In this document: positions 1 to 11,964 of the stretch, in pieces | How the letters are laid out: the number at the start of each line of letters is the position of its first letter | How positions within the stretch are numbered: the stretch's first letter is position 1 | Assembly (NCBI GenBank): GCA_023053545.1 | Contig: JAKZAN010000002.1 | Span: forward strand, 5,812,375-5,876,374 | Direction of reading: 5' to 3' | DNA length: 64,000 nt | From: Lepidurus packardi | Lineage: Eukaryota; Arthropoda; Branchiopoda; Notostraca; Triopsidae | Position numbers and translations under genes: made by a program | Notes under the pieces: generated by a model | The model's database searches: none | Told to the model about the DNA's origin: nothing | Seen by the model: only the letters and a program-made list of their open reading frames with translations

Positions 1-1178
1 ATGCATGGGAAGAGACGCGACCTACAAACTTTTCCATGCACACTAAAAAAAGTATTCCTTAAAAAATGCTCGTCTTCTTTAGGCACACCAAAACTATTAA
101 CCAAAAGCAACAGACCCGACTCCCGATCTCTTTTTCTCTTGTAGGAAAATCCAATACGAACATCGATGGCTCAGCCAGCTCGTAAGACTGTTATCAAAAT
201 CTGCGAAGACATTTTGGTCATTTTAGTCCTCTCTAAAACCAACCTCGTTAATCAAAGTCAGAGCCAATGCACCCAAAAGGGAGACATTCTCCATAGAAAA
301 TTAGCCTGCATACGTCTACCTCTAACTGGTTGCAAGCCATAGCAACCTTTTGTCACATAAAAGCAAAATTATCTTTTGAAGAACCACAGTAATCACAAAG
401 CTCAAACTCTAACATTCAACCCCAAGAAAAACAAAATTAAGTTTGCGTCGCAGTAGAGAGTAAACCATGCCAGAAGTATATCTTACCAGACATGTTGATG
501 AGAAAAAGAATTGTTTTAATTTCACCGCCTTTAAGCTTGCTATAAAAAGAAAAGAAGCTACAGACTTTGTCCGTTGCTATACCTATAACTTGAAGAATAA
601 ATATTCAACTAGCCAGTCACCCCCCCCCCCCCTCCCTCTCACCCAGCTTCCCAAGTCCCAATTAAAAGATATTAAGAATGACTACTAAATATACAAGTTG
701 GATTGAGTGAACTTAACGACCAATGACTTTGTTTTACAGTTTGGTGCTTTAGTCGTCTCGCAAGGACGGGAAGAGAGAAAAAAAACTTTACCTTGACAGC
801 GCACAAGGCATCTCATGGGACTCGCCGGCCTCTTCCCCTCGTTTGAGAAGATCCGCGGATGCATTGGTTCCTCTTCGAAGCTCCCGTTTCCTTTCTTCTT
901 GCCTCGACACTACTTAGTGTTTTCGTGCAATCCACTGCATTTTACTTAAAAAAAAAAAGAAACAAAGGATAAAAAAGATGAATTAGATAAAAGAAAACAA
1001 CAAAGGGTACTAAAAACCGTTTTCGCGAGAATCATTGTAACCATGGGAACTGGTAACTAGTTACTTGACTCTCTTAGCTTTTCTCCTAAGCTACTTTTCT
1101 CTAAAACCTAGGTGAACTTTACTTTGTAGGCTTCATGTTCTGAGTGCTTTAGTTTTAGGCAATTAAACTTACAAAAAT
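1..1178. other. 5' flank, no supported gene
   Basis: No recognisable coding exon was found here. A C-homopolymer of about a dozen bases lies near 620-632. On the minus strand, about 793-918 is open in two frames between an acceptor-like site and a GTAAAG donor-like site. It could be an exon of a gene running off the left edge, but there is no family match and no partner exon, so it is not called. Confidence 0.4.
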
Positions 1179-2859
1179 ATGAAGGCATGTCAGTTTTGTG
1201 AAACTCATCAACTCTTGGAAGACGTAAGTTACTGGGACAGACAACTTATTATTTGACTTACGAAGGTTCCCTCGAACCTTTTGTTTGTAGTACGTGACGT
1301 TTTTCGGGTTAAGCAAGACAGGACAAGTGCTCCGAGAGGAAATTGGCGACCGCGAGAACAAAACATGGAAACCAACCGACGAGCGCGATACGGAGATTTG
1401 TCCTTGGCACGTGACTTATGTGCAGCAACAATGGAAACTCAGCTACACCGCCTTTGAGCGAGGAGAAGACGAACCTTTTTTCAACGTAAGAATCAGAGAG
1501 CTAATTCTAAGTTTTTTTGTTTTATTTACAAGTTTAACTTTCTGTTATAACTAACGGCAGTCTTCTAAACTAAACAGCTGTGGGAGAAATTTAACGTGAA
1601 TGAACAGGACAATGCGTTTGAATTCAAACTACGCCTTTACTTTGCACTTTATCCTCTTAATATTGAGAAGGCGACTCTAAATAGTTCGCGAATTAAGCGT
1701 TTTCAAGCATTTTTGGAAGAGAGAGGCTACACTTACTCTTCGGATCCACAATGGACCGCTTACTTCGCTTTACCCTTCGTTCCCGAGCCGTATAAACATC
1801 CCTTGTTCCAGCATATATATCAGGTAAAGTTCTTCTTCAACAGAAAATAAACAAAACTATTTTCTAAATTAAGCCCAAGAACTCTTATTACTTCGATAGA
1901 TTTATTTTATAAGTAATTAAAATATTACTTTCAATATTTTCTTTTACCCTGGATTCCATTAATGATTTAGATGCTTTTTACTGAATAATTAAAGCTCAGA
2001 TTTCTACTCATAAATTAAATTGTCCCAATAATGAGAAAAAATAATAACTTAATTATGCTTTCGTATTTGGCTCGGGTTTTGGCAAAACTCACCAGGGTTG
2101 AGAAAACCCCCAGCTTTTGGAACTAAACAAGTTTGTAAGGTTCAGCCTTCAAGAGGAAAAGTTTATTTTTCAGAATTCCTATTATGCTATGATGACACGC
2201 GCCAAACATGCCGACACATATATACAAAAATTTGGCCTATCCTAGTTATCTTAAAAACTCTTACTTATTTATTGATTGAAAATGCGTAACTTACTGTTTG
2301 ACTAAGTAAATCTGATCATAATTAAGGAAGAATGGCGAAAACACTTATTACAACAGTTATCGGACACATGGGAACTACGAATCAAAAATTTATGCTCCTC
2401 TCACCAGGCTAAAAGATCAATAGCGCGGAATATGAAGCTTGAAAAGGACATTTCACAATTAAAAGAGGAATGTCTAGAACTTATAGGTATACCCTGTGGA
2501 TAGCTTAAACCAATCAATCTATTTGTTTGATCATATAAACCTACAGAAATGGCGTCTGATTTGGCCACAGCGTTGGAGAAAAGCGTTCAAGGAGATTTTC
2601 GAAACTTGGAGCAGGTGCTGGTAGGAAGGGGACAAAAGTCACCCTCCCTTATCGCAGCACAAATTAGAGCGTTAACTGCCACTAAGGTAAAATTGTACAC
2701 ATACCTTAATTACAAATAAAAAATGTAAACCGTAATTCTATTCCATAGAGAAATAATAACCATTCTAAAGAGGACAGCGAATCGAAATGGCACTGGAAAG
2801 CGTTAGCCAAGACATGTTCGATAGAGAGCATTCCTTTGGAAAGCCAGGAAGGAAACTAA
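1179..2859 (+). CDS. ARMC9-like protein, N-terminal LisH/coiled-coil region only
   Basis: Six exons join in frame: 1179-1223, 1291-1485, 1578-1823, 2327-2486, 2547-2686, 2749-2859, giving 298 aa. The start is the first ATG after an in-frame TAA. Residues 1-33 form a LisH-like helix pair (QLLEDYVTFFGLSKTGQVL). The middle matches the ARMC9 N-terminal block, with LWEKF, a helical stretch and the diagnostic YFALPFVPEPYKHPLFQ. A charged, probably coiled-coil region follows (residues about 165-250). In vertebrates ARMC9 is a basal-body protein of the Joubert-syndrome module, acting in ciliary stability. What is odd is the end: the reading frame stops where vertebrate ARMC9 runs on into armadillo repeats, and CAPSL begins 37 bp later on the other strand, so no ARM exons follow. 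Either this is a short paralogue or the family is shortened in this lineage. The assignment rests on recognised motifs; truncation is inferred. Confidence 0.82.
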
Positions 2860-2896
2860 GAAAACCTCATGCTTTCTTCTTCTCTTTTTTCCCCTT

Positions 2897-3791
<895 letters not shown>

Positions 3792-5143
3792 AACAAGGAA
3801 GGAACAAACAATCTTAACAAACGAAGCGTTGGGCAAGCAGCAGGTGAATGACTCAGGTTCTGTTGGGTCTGCTTCTGTGTGCTCAGCTTCGCTAATGAAG
3901 GTACCGCTAAAGCCCGGGTTGGTCCAATTAAGGGCATTGCTGTTATTCTCCTACATTATTAAATCCCCCAATCCCGCACATCACGTGACTGCCCGGAAAA
4001 GAGACTCCAAGGCGTCGCTTAGGTACCGGGTCCCGCATCTGAATCAAGCGATTAAAAATACGATAGTAACATAGGGCAACCTGATACTGACAGAGTGACA
4101 GAACCACACGTCTCACCACGCGTTCTTTGTCTGATGAGTTTGATATTTGTTTGTTTGAACCATCCTCCCCCCAAAAAAAATTTAAACAAATGATGTTGCA
4201 AAATGACGTGTTTGTTATGCTTCTTTGCTATTACTTGTTTAAAAAAATACTATAAAATCATTCTTACTGCTTCCAGACAAAGCATTCGCAACAATAATTA
4301 GTAAATTATCACTTGCTATTCTAATTCTCCTTGTCCATATCCGGAGATTCACCTCCTGGCGAGGGGTTCTGTTGGAGGGGAGCCCTTAATTTTACTGACT
4401 GTACTTACGTACTGACGATTATACCCACTGAACTATGATAATTTTACCGACTGGACTTTCTGACCAATTATTGGGGGGTGAACCCCCAACCCCCCCTAGC
4501 GACGTCCCTGATCACCCCAGCCCAGGGGTGACGTTAGGTTAGTTTAGAGTTAGACTAAGTTGTTTTAGGTTATTTTGAATAATGCTTAGACCGGTTCTTG
4601 GAGCTCTGGAGCTTTTTAAAACGTTCCACATTCTTAGCCCAAAATTCGCGAAAGCGATCAGAGGACAGAACGCTATGTAACACGAAACAAAAACCACTTA
4701 ACACGAAAAAAAACTTTTAACGTGATTAAGTAACGAGTTCTTTTTTAGCTGTGACAACAGCTTAATATATCGTCCAGACTTTAGCCTTGCCAGTGGGAGG
4801 GTGGGTTGCTGAGCTTGGCTCGGGTTTTTCCCATAAGGGCTGTGTTATTTTGGGGTGGGTTTGTCTTAGTTTTGACCATTGAAATCGTTCAAAATCGAAT
4901 CCTTTTCTTATTACTAGTTAATACAAAATTTCGCAAAACGAAATAATTCTCGAAAGTGTTCGTTACCTTGAAATTATTGGAAGGTTATCTGTATGAACGA
5001 AACACTAATTGAAAGAATAGATTTGGAAACATCCAAGCAGATAAAAAGAAAACCAGTGTATTCCCCAGAATAAACCATTTCTTGTTAAACATTACTTTAT
5101 GGCTAAAATATGGTACGGATTGGAGAGCAGTCACCCACCAAAA
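3792..5143. other. Intergenic, no gene seen
   Basis: This lies between the CAPSL start and the PHGDH stop. It should hold the CAPSL promoter and the PHGDH 3' UTR. A G/C-homopolymer-rich segment lies near 4470-4500 and a degenerate TTAGG-like stretch near 4534-4575. No conserved protein was seen in any frame. Confidence 0.5.
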
Positions 5144-8100
5144 TTAGAAGTTGAGCTGCGCTACGAACACAATGTCAGGCACTTGATTTACGTGAGCGGC
5201 CAGTAGCAATTGAGGATCAGAAACAGCTTCGGCAGTTCGCAAAAGCAAGAAAGGTGCTTGATGCTCGGATTCGCGGGTCAGCATCACAGTAGAAACGGGT
5301 ACTTTCCCCGCCAACAGTCCTAAATGACACAAAGAAGACAAAGTATCTGTTAGAATGTTTCCTAAATTGCTTAAAACACGACGTTTTACCTAAAAGGCCC
5401 AACAAGCTGGTTCCTTTCTGCTTGGATGTGAAGATTAACACGTTGCCTGATAACGTAGCTCCGTGCTCTAACCTGGAACCATTGATGGAATACAAAACTG
5501 GGCTGTCACCTTGCACAGTGCCTAAGGGGCAGAGAGATATCCGTTTTAACACTTTTACCAAACTTAGGGTGAAGAAAGGGAAGTTACCAATCAAATCTAC
5601 GGCTAGGTCTTGTCTCGAAATGGACAAGTGAACGGCTCGGGCAAGTCCATTCAAGCCTTTGGTGTCACGAACGTGTGTCGAGTTCACGGTCCAGCCTTTC
5701 TCTGTGGCCAACAATGCAGCATTGACCATATTCACGCCATTCGGGGTCATTCCAGCCATGGTGCCTACCAAAGTGGCGTTAGCCAGCAGAGTTACGTCTT
5801 CCACGCCCTCGCCGTACGAAGTTAGCGTAACAATATCGCTGGTACAGGGCACAGCCGTAGCGGAGCTAATAAGCCGAGCCGCTAGGTGACCTAGCGCTTG
5901 ACTTAGTTGAATCCATGGCTTATTGGCTGAGAGTAACGAGCGTCCCACAGAGGGAGAATTGACCACGCCCACCGCTTGCCGTCCCTAAAAGAAATCGGCG
6001 TAAGCTAGGTGAAACAAATGCACAGATTAACGCAAATATGCAAATAGAAAGAATATCGATAGTATGACAAATCAGCTTAAACTAGAATAAACAATCGTAA
6101 ATTCGAATGCTTAAGGCATTAGAAGAAATACAGAAAACTAATAATAGTGAATAACGAAGGTAGCACGAAAGCACAAAAACGAAGGTGAAATTCGTTTATC
6201 ATGTTTCTTTACTTGCACTAAATCGATAAGTTGCTCCGCGATCTCCTTAGCTACGCGTTCTTGTGCTTCTTGCGTGGAAGCTCCTAAATGTGGCGTAGCT
6301 ACGACTAAAGGATGCTCACATAATCTCATTGAAATGGAATCTTCTTTGGGAGGTTCTTGGACGAACACGTCTAGCGCTGCTCCACCACATTTTCCTGCAT
6401 TTAAAGCAGCTAAAAGTGCTTCTTCGTCAATAATTCCACCTCGCGCTACATTTACAATGCGAACCGTGGGTCTGCACTTCTGTAATGTCTCTGTGTTAAT
6501 CAAATCTACGAGAAATCGAGACTAAGTTTAAAAAGAGTTCTAAGTTCCAGGCTATAGTTACTTTTAGTCTGAGGAATCAAAGGAGTGTGTATCGTAATAT
6601 AGTCAGCCCGGGGCCAAATGTCTGCCAATTCCAGTTTCTCTATTCCAGCTTCAAGCGCTTGATCAACAGTCGTAATAGGATCAAAGCCGATTGTCTAGAA
6701 GAGGATAGATGAACGCAATGGAGAGAAAAGTTAAACGCAAGGTTTGCTTTTGGTTTGCACAACTCAGGTTTGCTTTATGACTCGGTATATACCTTCATTC
6801 CAAAAGCTTGCATGCGGAATGCTACTTCCTTTCCAATACGACCCAGACCAAGTATCGCCAAGGTCTTGCCATGGAGTTCATTGCCCAGGTACTTTTTCCG
6901 GTCCCACCTACCCCTTTTCAGTGCGCCACATGCTTGGGGAATATGCCTAACATGATAACCAAATTAAGAAAGGAAATGTAAGCTTAAAGTATGCTTGTGA
7001 CGTCATACTGTCGCAAAGAAAAAGATCTGGAGCTATTTTTTATTGTTCACCTTGACAGACACGCAATCATGGCACATGTATGTTCCGCAGCGCTTAACGT
7101 ATTGCCACCCGGAGTACTGCAAATAAAAAAGTTACGAGAAAACACATTAATGATAATTATTTCAATGATTAATTTTGTTTAAATTTGCCCATTTTCTTCT
7201 ATATGAAAAAGAACTAAGTAATGTCCTGCTTCTTTCCTTACGAAGTAAGTGGCTGATAATTACAAAGTTGGACCCAAATTCCTCGTAAGGAAGGATTTAA
7301 TTAATGGCATTCTATACACTCTGCATGAGTAAAAGTTTCTATCTAACGCAAGCCAGTTTACACTTATATAAGCCAACGTCCCCTCAATTAAAAAAAAGTT
7401 CCTGTCTCAGGATCCGAGAAAAAAAGTGCTGGCTAGGGATACGCAATGAAAGTCGCATAGAAAAAAACGTGCTTATTGGCTTATGTAAGATGTAAAAAGC
7501 CACAGTATATCTTAAGGACGCGTGAGACCGCTTCGAAACAGGTTTGTATCAATGCCACGTGATCGCCTCATGAGTAATTCTGTTGAGCATGTTGTGGTTT
7601 CGAAGGGCTGAAAAACGTGGATTGTGAGAATCATCTTTCTTATGATAAGCCAGAAAATCAAATCTCTAGACGACGTCATACTTCATGACCAAAACGCCAT
7701 TCCGAGTGGCTGCAGCTAGATCCACATTGTCCACACCTGTCCCAGCTCGTCCGATGACTTTCATGCGCCGCGCAGCCTCTAAGACTTCGGACGTCACTTT
7801 GGTCTCCGAGCGGACAATTAAGGCTTCATAATTCTGAAATAAAATGTATGAAGTATAATCTATCAAGAAGTTTCGCAGCAATGATGGTTAATGTATTCAT
7901 ATCCTAATTCCCATTAAGCGAAACGGAATCAAATGCCCCAAAATGTAGCAACTTGATTTTTCCCAGAATTTTCTAATCTAATCTAATTTTTGAATCTAAA
8001 ACCCTAAGCACATTTCTTCAAAATTCAATTTCTAAAAAAAAAGTAAGACGGTATTCAAAAAGTATACGGTATAAAAAAGTAAGACGGTATTCAAAAAGTA

Positions 8101-8351
8101 TACGGTATAAAAAAGTAAGACGGTAAGACGGAAGGTATTCAACTGCTAAACTTGTAAATTTGCAGGAACTGTACGGGGATCGTATAAAATAAGCGTAAGC
8201 AAATACTGAATGCACTTACTTGAATTTCTTGGAGGAGCTGATCCTTGGGCATTTGTTGGCAAGTGACTTGAAATCCATGCTGTTCCAAAATGCTTGCGCA
8301 AATGGGGTCCACTGGATCACTAATAAGAATTTTTGTCACCGCCAAAGCCAT
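5144..8351 (-). CDS. PHGDH: D-3-phosphoglycerate dehydrogenase
   Basis: This enzyme oxidises 3-phosphoglycerate to 3-phosphohydroxypyruvate with NAD+, the first step of cytosolic serine synthesis. Eight exons (8220-8351, 7682-7833, 7051-7116, 6793-6946, 6562-6694, 6213-6505, 5390-5984, 5144-5319) join in frame to 566 aa; the human protein has 533. The N-terminal substrate domain opens [15 protein letters not shown] and contains [13 protein letters not shown]. The Rossmann motif GLGRIG is at about 150-155. The catalytic triad is present as Arg234 ([10 protein letters not shown]), Glu263 (DVFVQEPP) and His285 (PHLGAST). The C-terminal regulatory part (about 310-566) resembles the animal ASB domain plus a degenerate ACT-like end, and is about 30 residues longer than human. 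The start MALAVTK matches the family. Introns are 70-820 bp. A TATATA run lies near 8583-8590 upstream. The gene looks intact. Confidence 0.97.
8041..8148. repeat. 36-bp tandem repeat in PHGDH intron 1
   Basis: Three starts of AAGTAAGACGG occur at 8041, 8077 and 8113, an exact 36-bp period. The first two units are essentially identical and the third diverges after about 15 bases, with a short GTAAGACGG echo. The repeat lies inside the first PHGDH intron, close to the exon 1 donor. Confidence 0.9.
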
Positions 8352-9182
8352 GGTCCAAACTTCACAGTATCTAAACACCAAAAAACCTTCCCCAAAAATA
8401 AACAGAAACGTGAATGTTAAGCAATACGAGGCGGGGAAATGCGTACGGATTTCAAACTGATGCAAGGGTTACGTCAGGTTCGTCTCGGCTTGTAGTATGT
8501 TGTGATCCCCTAAAATTTCTCAATCCTAAACCCACTCGAAAAGAGGAAGACAACTGAGAAGGATAGGGACTTGGGTCGTCGCATATATAGGGCAATACAC
8601 CCATAGTCTTCTGCTTCCAAGCCAGAACTGCGCTTCATTTCATCTCCCGCCACACACTACTAGCTAATTCACATAAAAATGAGTATGGATACAAAAATTA
8701 GGGCTTCGGAGCCTTATGTTTTGGAACCCTTTACCAAAACTGCCTGTAGCCATGACGATGAAAACACGTTCGGAAAGGAATTCTCTGCCGGCACATATGG
8801 GCAAAATAATGAGAGGCTCTTTTCCATCACTTTTCATTTACCTTGAAAAACGAAAAAATTCAAAAAGAAAATAACGGAGTTTGTCTAATATTTGTCTTAC
8901 CCCAGGTTTCCAACGACCTTCACCTAGGATTTTCGAGCTCACAATCCTAAATGTTTAGTTAAAGGTGAATATAGGGAGTGATTGGGGCCCTTTATTTGAT
9001 ATTATTTATTTTATTGGTCATGTCTGAACAGCTCACGTTGAGATTAAATGGGAGAAGAAAGAATGTAAAGCTTTGGAATCGTTTTATTACTTCAACGAGG
9101 GTCTTTTTCATCTGATCCGCACAAGCACAAGCAAGAAGTGGGTAAACTGGGTAGGTAAGAATTAGGAAAAACGTTTCTGGTG
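8352..9182. other. Intergenic, PHGDH upstream region
   Basis: This 830-bp region holds the PHGDH promoter and the 3' end of the FNDC-like gene. On the minus strand a TATATAT run at about 8583-8590 is a possible TATA box. AATAAA on the minus strand (TTTATT at 9005-9010), about 175 nt past the FNDC-like stop, is a plausible polyadenylation signal. No coding exon was seen. Confidence 0.45.
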
Positions 9183-11964
9183 TCACAACGCATTTGTTTC
9201 GACCGTATTGGTCAAGCAATCAATGCACTCTTGACTGGTTTGGGTTTCTATCGAGTCTGTATGATCTGTAACCCGTAATGTAATCACTTCGGCACTGCGA
9301 GCTTTGCGACACAAAGGATAGTATCCGAATTTGGAAGGAGAAGGTTCCGGAATGGGCCCAAGGAGACTCGAGCCTCCACGAGGGGATCGTGAAAGGGTAG
9401 ATAAAGTAGTCAAAATGCGCGATTTCTCGCGGACATTGACAGAACCATGGTTGTTATGGGTGCTCTGGACATGTGACCCCAACCTGCAACCGCCAGCGCT
9501 CATATAACCCACTTCGATGTCCAGAGACCGTCCTCTTTCCAACCGACAAGGGCTCACTTGACAGCGATGGATCTAATAAAAAATAATAAATATCTATATA
9601 AAAAATCGAAATATTTTCCAAAATCTGGTAACAATAAATGTAGCTCGTCTCTTATGGATCCGTTCTAGATTCACAAAACTACTCATTCCAGTATAAATAA
9701 ATGATTGTATCTAAGTTCCTCATTGGTTAGCTTCAATACAAAATATGCATTAAGTATAGTAATACGATTCAAGAAAATTTTCCTGAAAATGAAAGAAAAC
9801 ATGAATTTTCTTAAATCAATTTATCAATGTATGTATATTAGATAAACTTGTTGGAAAAAGTTGGATAAAAAGTTGGATAAAAAAGTTGGACAAAAAAATA
9901 TAAAATTGTTGGAAAAGGCTGGTCATTAGAGAAACGGTAGAAGGCGTTTCCCGGTAAAATTGGTAAAATTGGTTTTAAAGTGGCAATAATATAAGTTTCC
10001 TAAGGCCTCCTTGACGCAAACGTTTTTGGCAGGTAAAGCGGATACGAAAGGACAATTACCATAGAAGGCGTTCCGAGGTTAACTCCACCCCCTTGGGACA
10101 TGGATAAAGGGGCGGAAGGTTTCGGGGGTACTTCTTCTTCTTTGAAAACAGGCTGGTAAGGCAACAGCATGCGTATTTTCCCCCATCGATTGAAAAACAA
10201 GGCCACGGCACCAACCCACACTAGAAAACGAAAGCCGGAAAAAGGATAGAAAACAATATTTCTCACTCAGAGCCATGGAATTGCTAATCCTCTTCATATC
10301 CTTTCCAAACACTCTCCACCTTTGAGTGCATTTCGACCTGGAAATGTCCTTTTAAAAAGCATTCGAGTGTAAGTACACGTACGAAATAAAAGCTTTGAAC
10401 AAAGTTTTCTTCAATTTTCGTGGATGTCAAAGTATTTTCTATTCAAATGGGACAAAAGAAACGACATGCTTTCCTATAGGTAAACATGCTTTCCACGCTT
10501 GCTTTGAGTCGCTTGACATTCTTGGAGTAAATGCTTTCCTTTCCCTTTCTCGTGCCCGTGCACATTTGTCTAGCGCCAAAAAAAACTTTCGAAAAAAAAA
10601 CTTTTGAGTAAGTCGAAAAGAGGCATTCGTTCTAAGCAATGGGATTTAGAGAAACAACATCATCCTACCTGCTAAAACGAGTATAATAATCCCCACTTCT
10701 TCTGGTCGAACAATTAAACTGCCAGCAGCTCCTGCCGAGAGACTTCTGCCTTCAGGAGACCCAGGATAGTAACTCACAGCACTGTTGCTATTTTCATTGA
10801 CATGCAACGTCCAGAACCACGTGGGCGCACTACGAGCACGATTTTTACTTCCCGATGGACCCACACTGACGACTGAAACTTGATAAGAGGATCCCGGTAA
10901 CAAATTCTCCAAGTGTACCGTCCGAGTTGGTGGTCGAACAAGAATTATGACCTTGTATCTAGACAATAAAAACATCACCAGCCTTAAAATTTTATTTTAT
11001 TTAAAAAAAAAAGGAATTCAAGATCTTGCACAGACTCCTTAAAACACTCAGATTCCAAGTAAAACGGAACGAGTAACAGGAGGGGGGAAAATGTTCAGAG
11101 TGACTTGTAATTTGACTTCAAGTATATTAATCTTCATAGTATATCAATCTTCAAGTATGTCAATCTTCAAGTATATTAATCTTCAAGTATATTAATCGTC
11201 TATAATTACTCTCAGCTTAAAGGCTAAAATGGCCATGGAATTAAAAGGTGATTAAAGGTGGTTTAAAGTAAGCAGTAAACAGAATATAAAGTTACGACAT
11301 TAGCCTAGCAAAGCAAAGGAAGAGTTTTCAGACACGCTTGAGTTATGGTAACACAAAGTGTGACTGGAACTCACTGCGTTAGAAAATATTCGTCAATTAG
11401 AAATAGGTGAACAAGTAGAAGTACAAGAAATCTAAAGAATCCATGATCAAAAAAGAGCCTCTTTGTTACGCTTTAAAAACCAGCAGAAGGAATATTTATG
11501 AAAGGAACTCTGTAACATAGAGAGAAATCGTTAATTTTTCATTCCTACTTTTCTACACTTTCAGCACTTTTTTCCCACTCTGCTCTTATTGTATTTTTAC
11601 CTAGCGTCGGCTGGCTTGTAGACCACATCATAGCGGCTGGGATTGATTCCAGACGTTTGTTCGTCGAACCAAGATACCCAAGCAGACGAGGAAGTCACGG
11701 CAGTAACAGTCACGTTAATAGGCATCAAGAGATCGCTTCGGCAGTCTACGAACCCAAAAGAATCTCATTAAGCGAGGTAATACGTTCTATCGTGGGTTCT
11801 TGAAATCTAATTAGTATTTGCTTCCCTTTTCGCTCCATCTTCCACAATAATTAATATAAAATCACGTAAATATATATTTCCATCTTACCTACGGGAATTG
11901 TTCCCACGACGAGTAATACCAACAATAAAGACTGCAATAAGAATATGGCTTCCCTCAGGTTCAT
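9183..11964 (-). CDS. FNDC4/FNDC5-like single-pass FN3 membrane protein
   Basis: Five in-frame exons (11889-11964, 11601-11745, 10669-10958, 10060-10220, 9183-9572) give 353 aa. Residues 1-25 are a signal peptide (FLLQSLLLVLLVVGTIPV). One fibronectin type III domain follows at about 34-118, with PINVTVTAV, AWVSWFDEQ, YDVVYKP and LLPGSSYQVSVVSVG. After an extracellular linker comes one membrane helix (about 161-181, EVGIIILVLAGVWVGAVALF) split by an intron. The cytoplasmic tail of about 170 residues starts FNRWGKIRMLLPYQPVF. The order signal peptide, one FN3, TM, and the EVGIIILVL helix match the vertebrate FNDC4/FNDC5 (irisin precursor) family and its arthropod relatives. The tail is much longer than in FNDC5 and Ser/Arg-rich. 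The plasma membrane location is inferred. The ligand is unknown. I am sure of the architecture and less sure of strict orthology. Confidence 0.88.
9850..9918. repeat. Short GTTGGA(T)AAAAA tandem repeat
   Basis: Five consecutive units start with GTTGG at 9850, 9860, 9872, 9885 and 9908, with A-rich spacers of growing length. The repeat lies in the last intron of the FNDC-like gene. Confidence 0.8.
11116..11196. repeat. 17-bp CTTCAAGTATATTAAT tandem repeat
   Basis: About five units of CTTCAAGTATATTAAT and close variants run head to tail, in the second intron of the FNDC-like gene. It is AT-rich and probably a simple minisatellite. Confidence 0.85.

Noticed and set aside
4133..4142. CTGATGAG, the core of a hammerhead ribozyme
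   Set aside because: No matching GAAA core half or flanking stems follow within a plausible distance.
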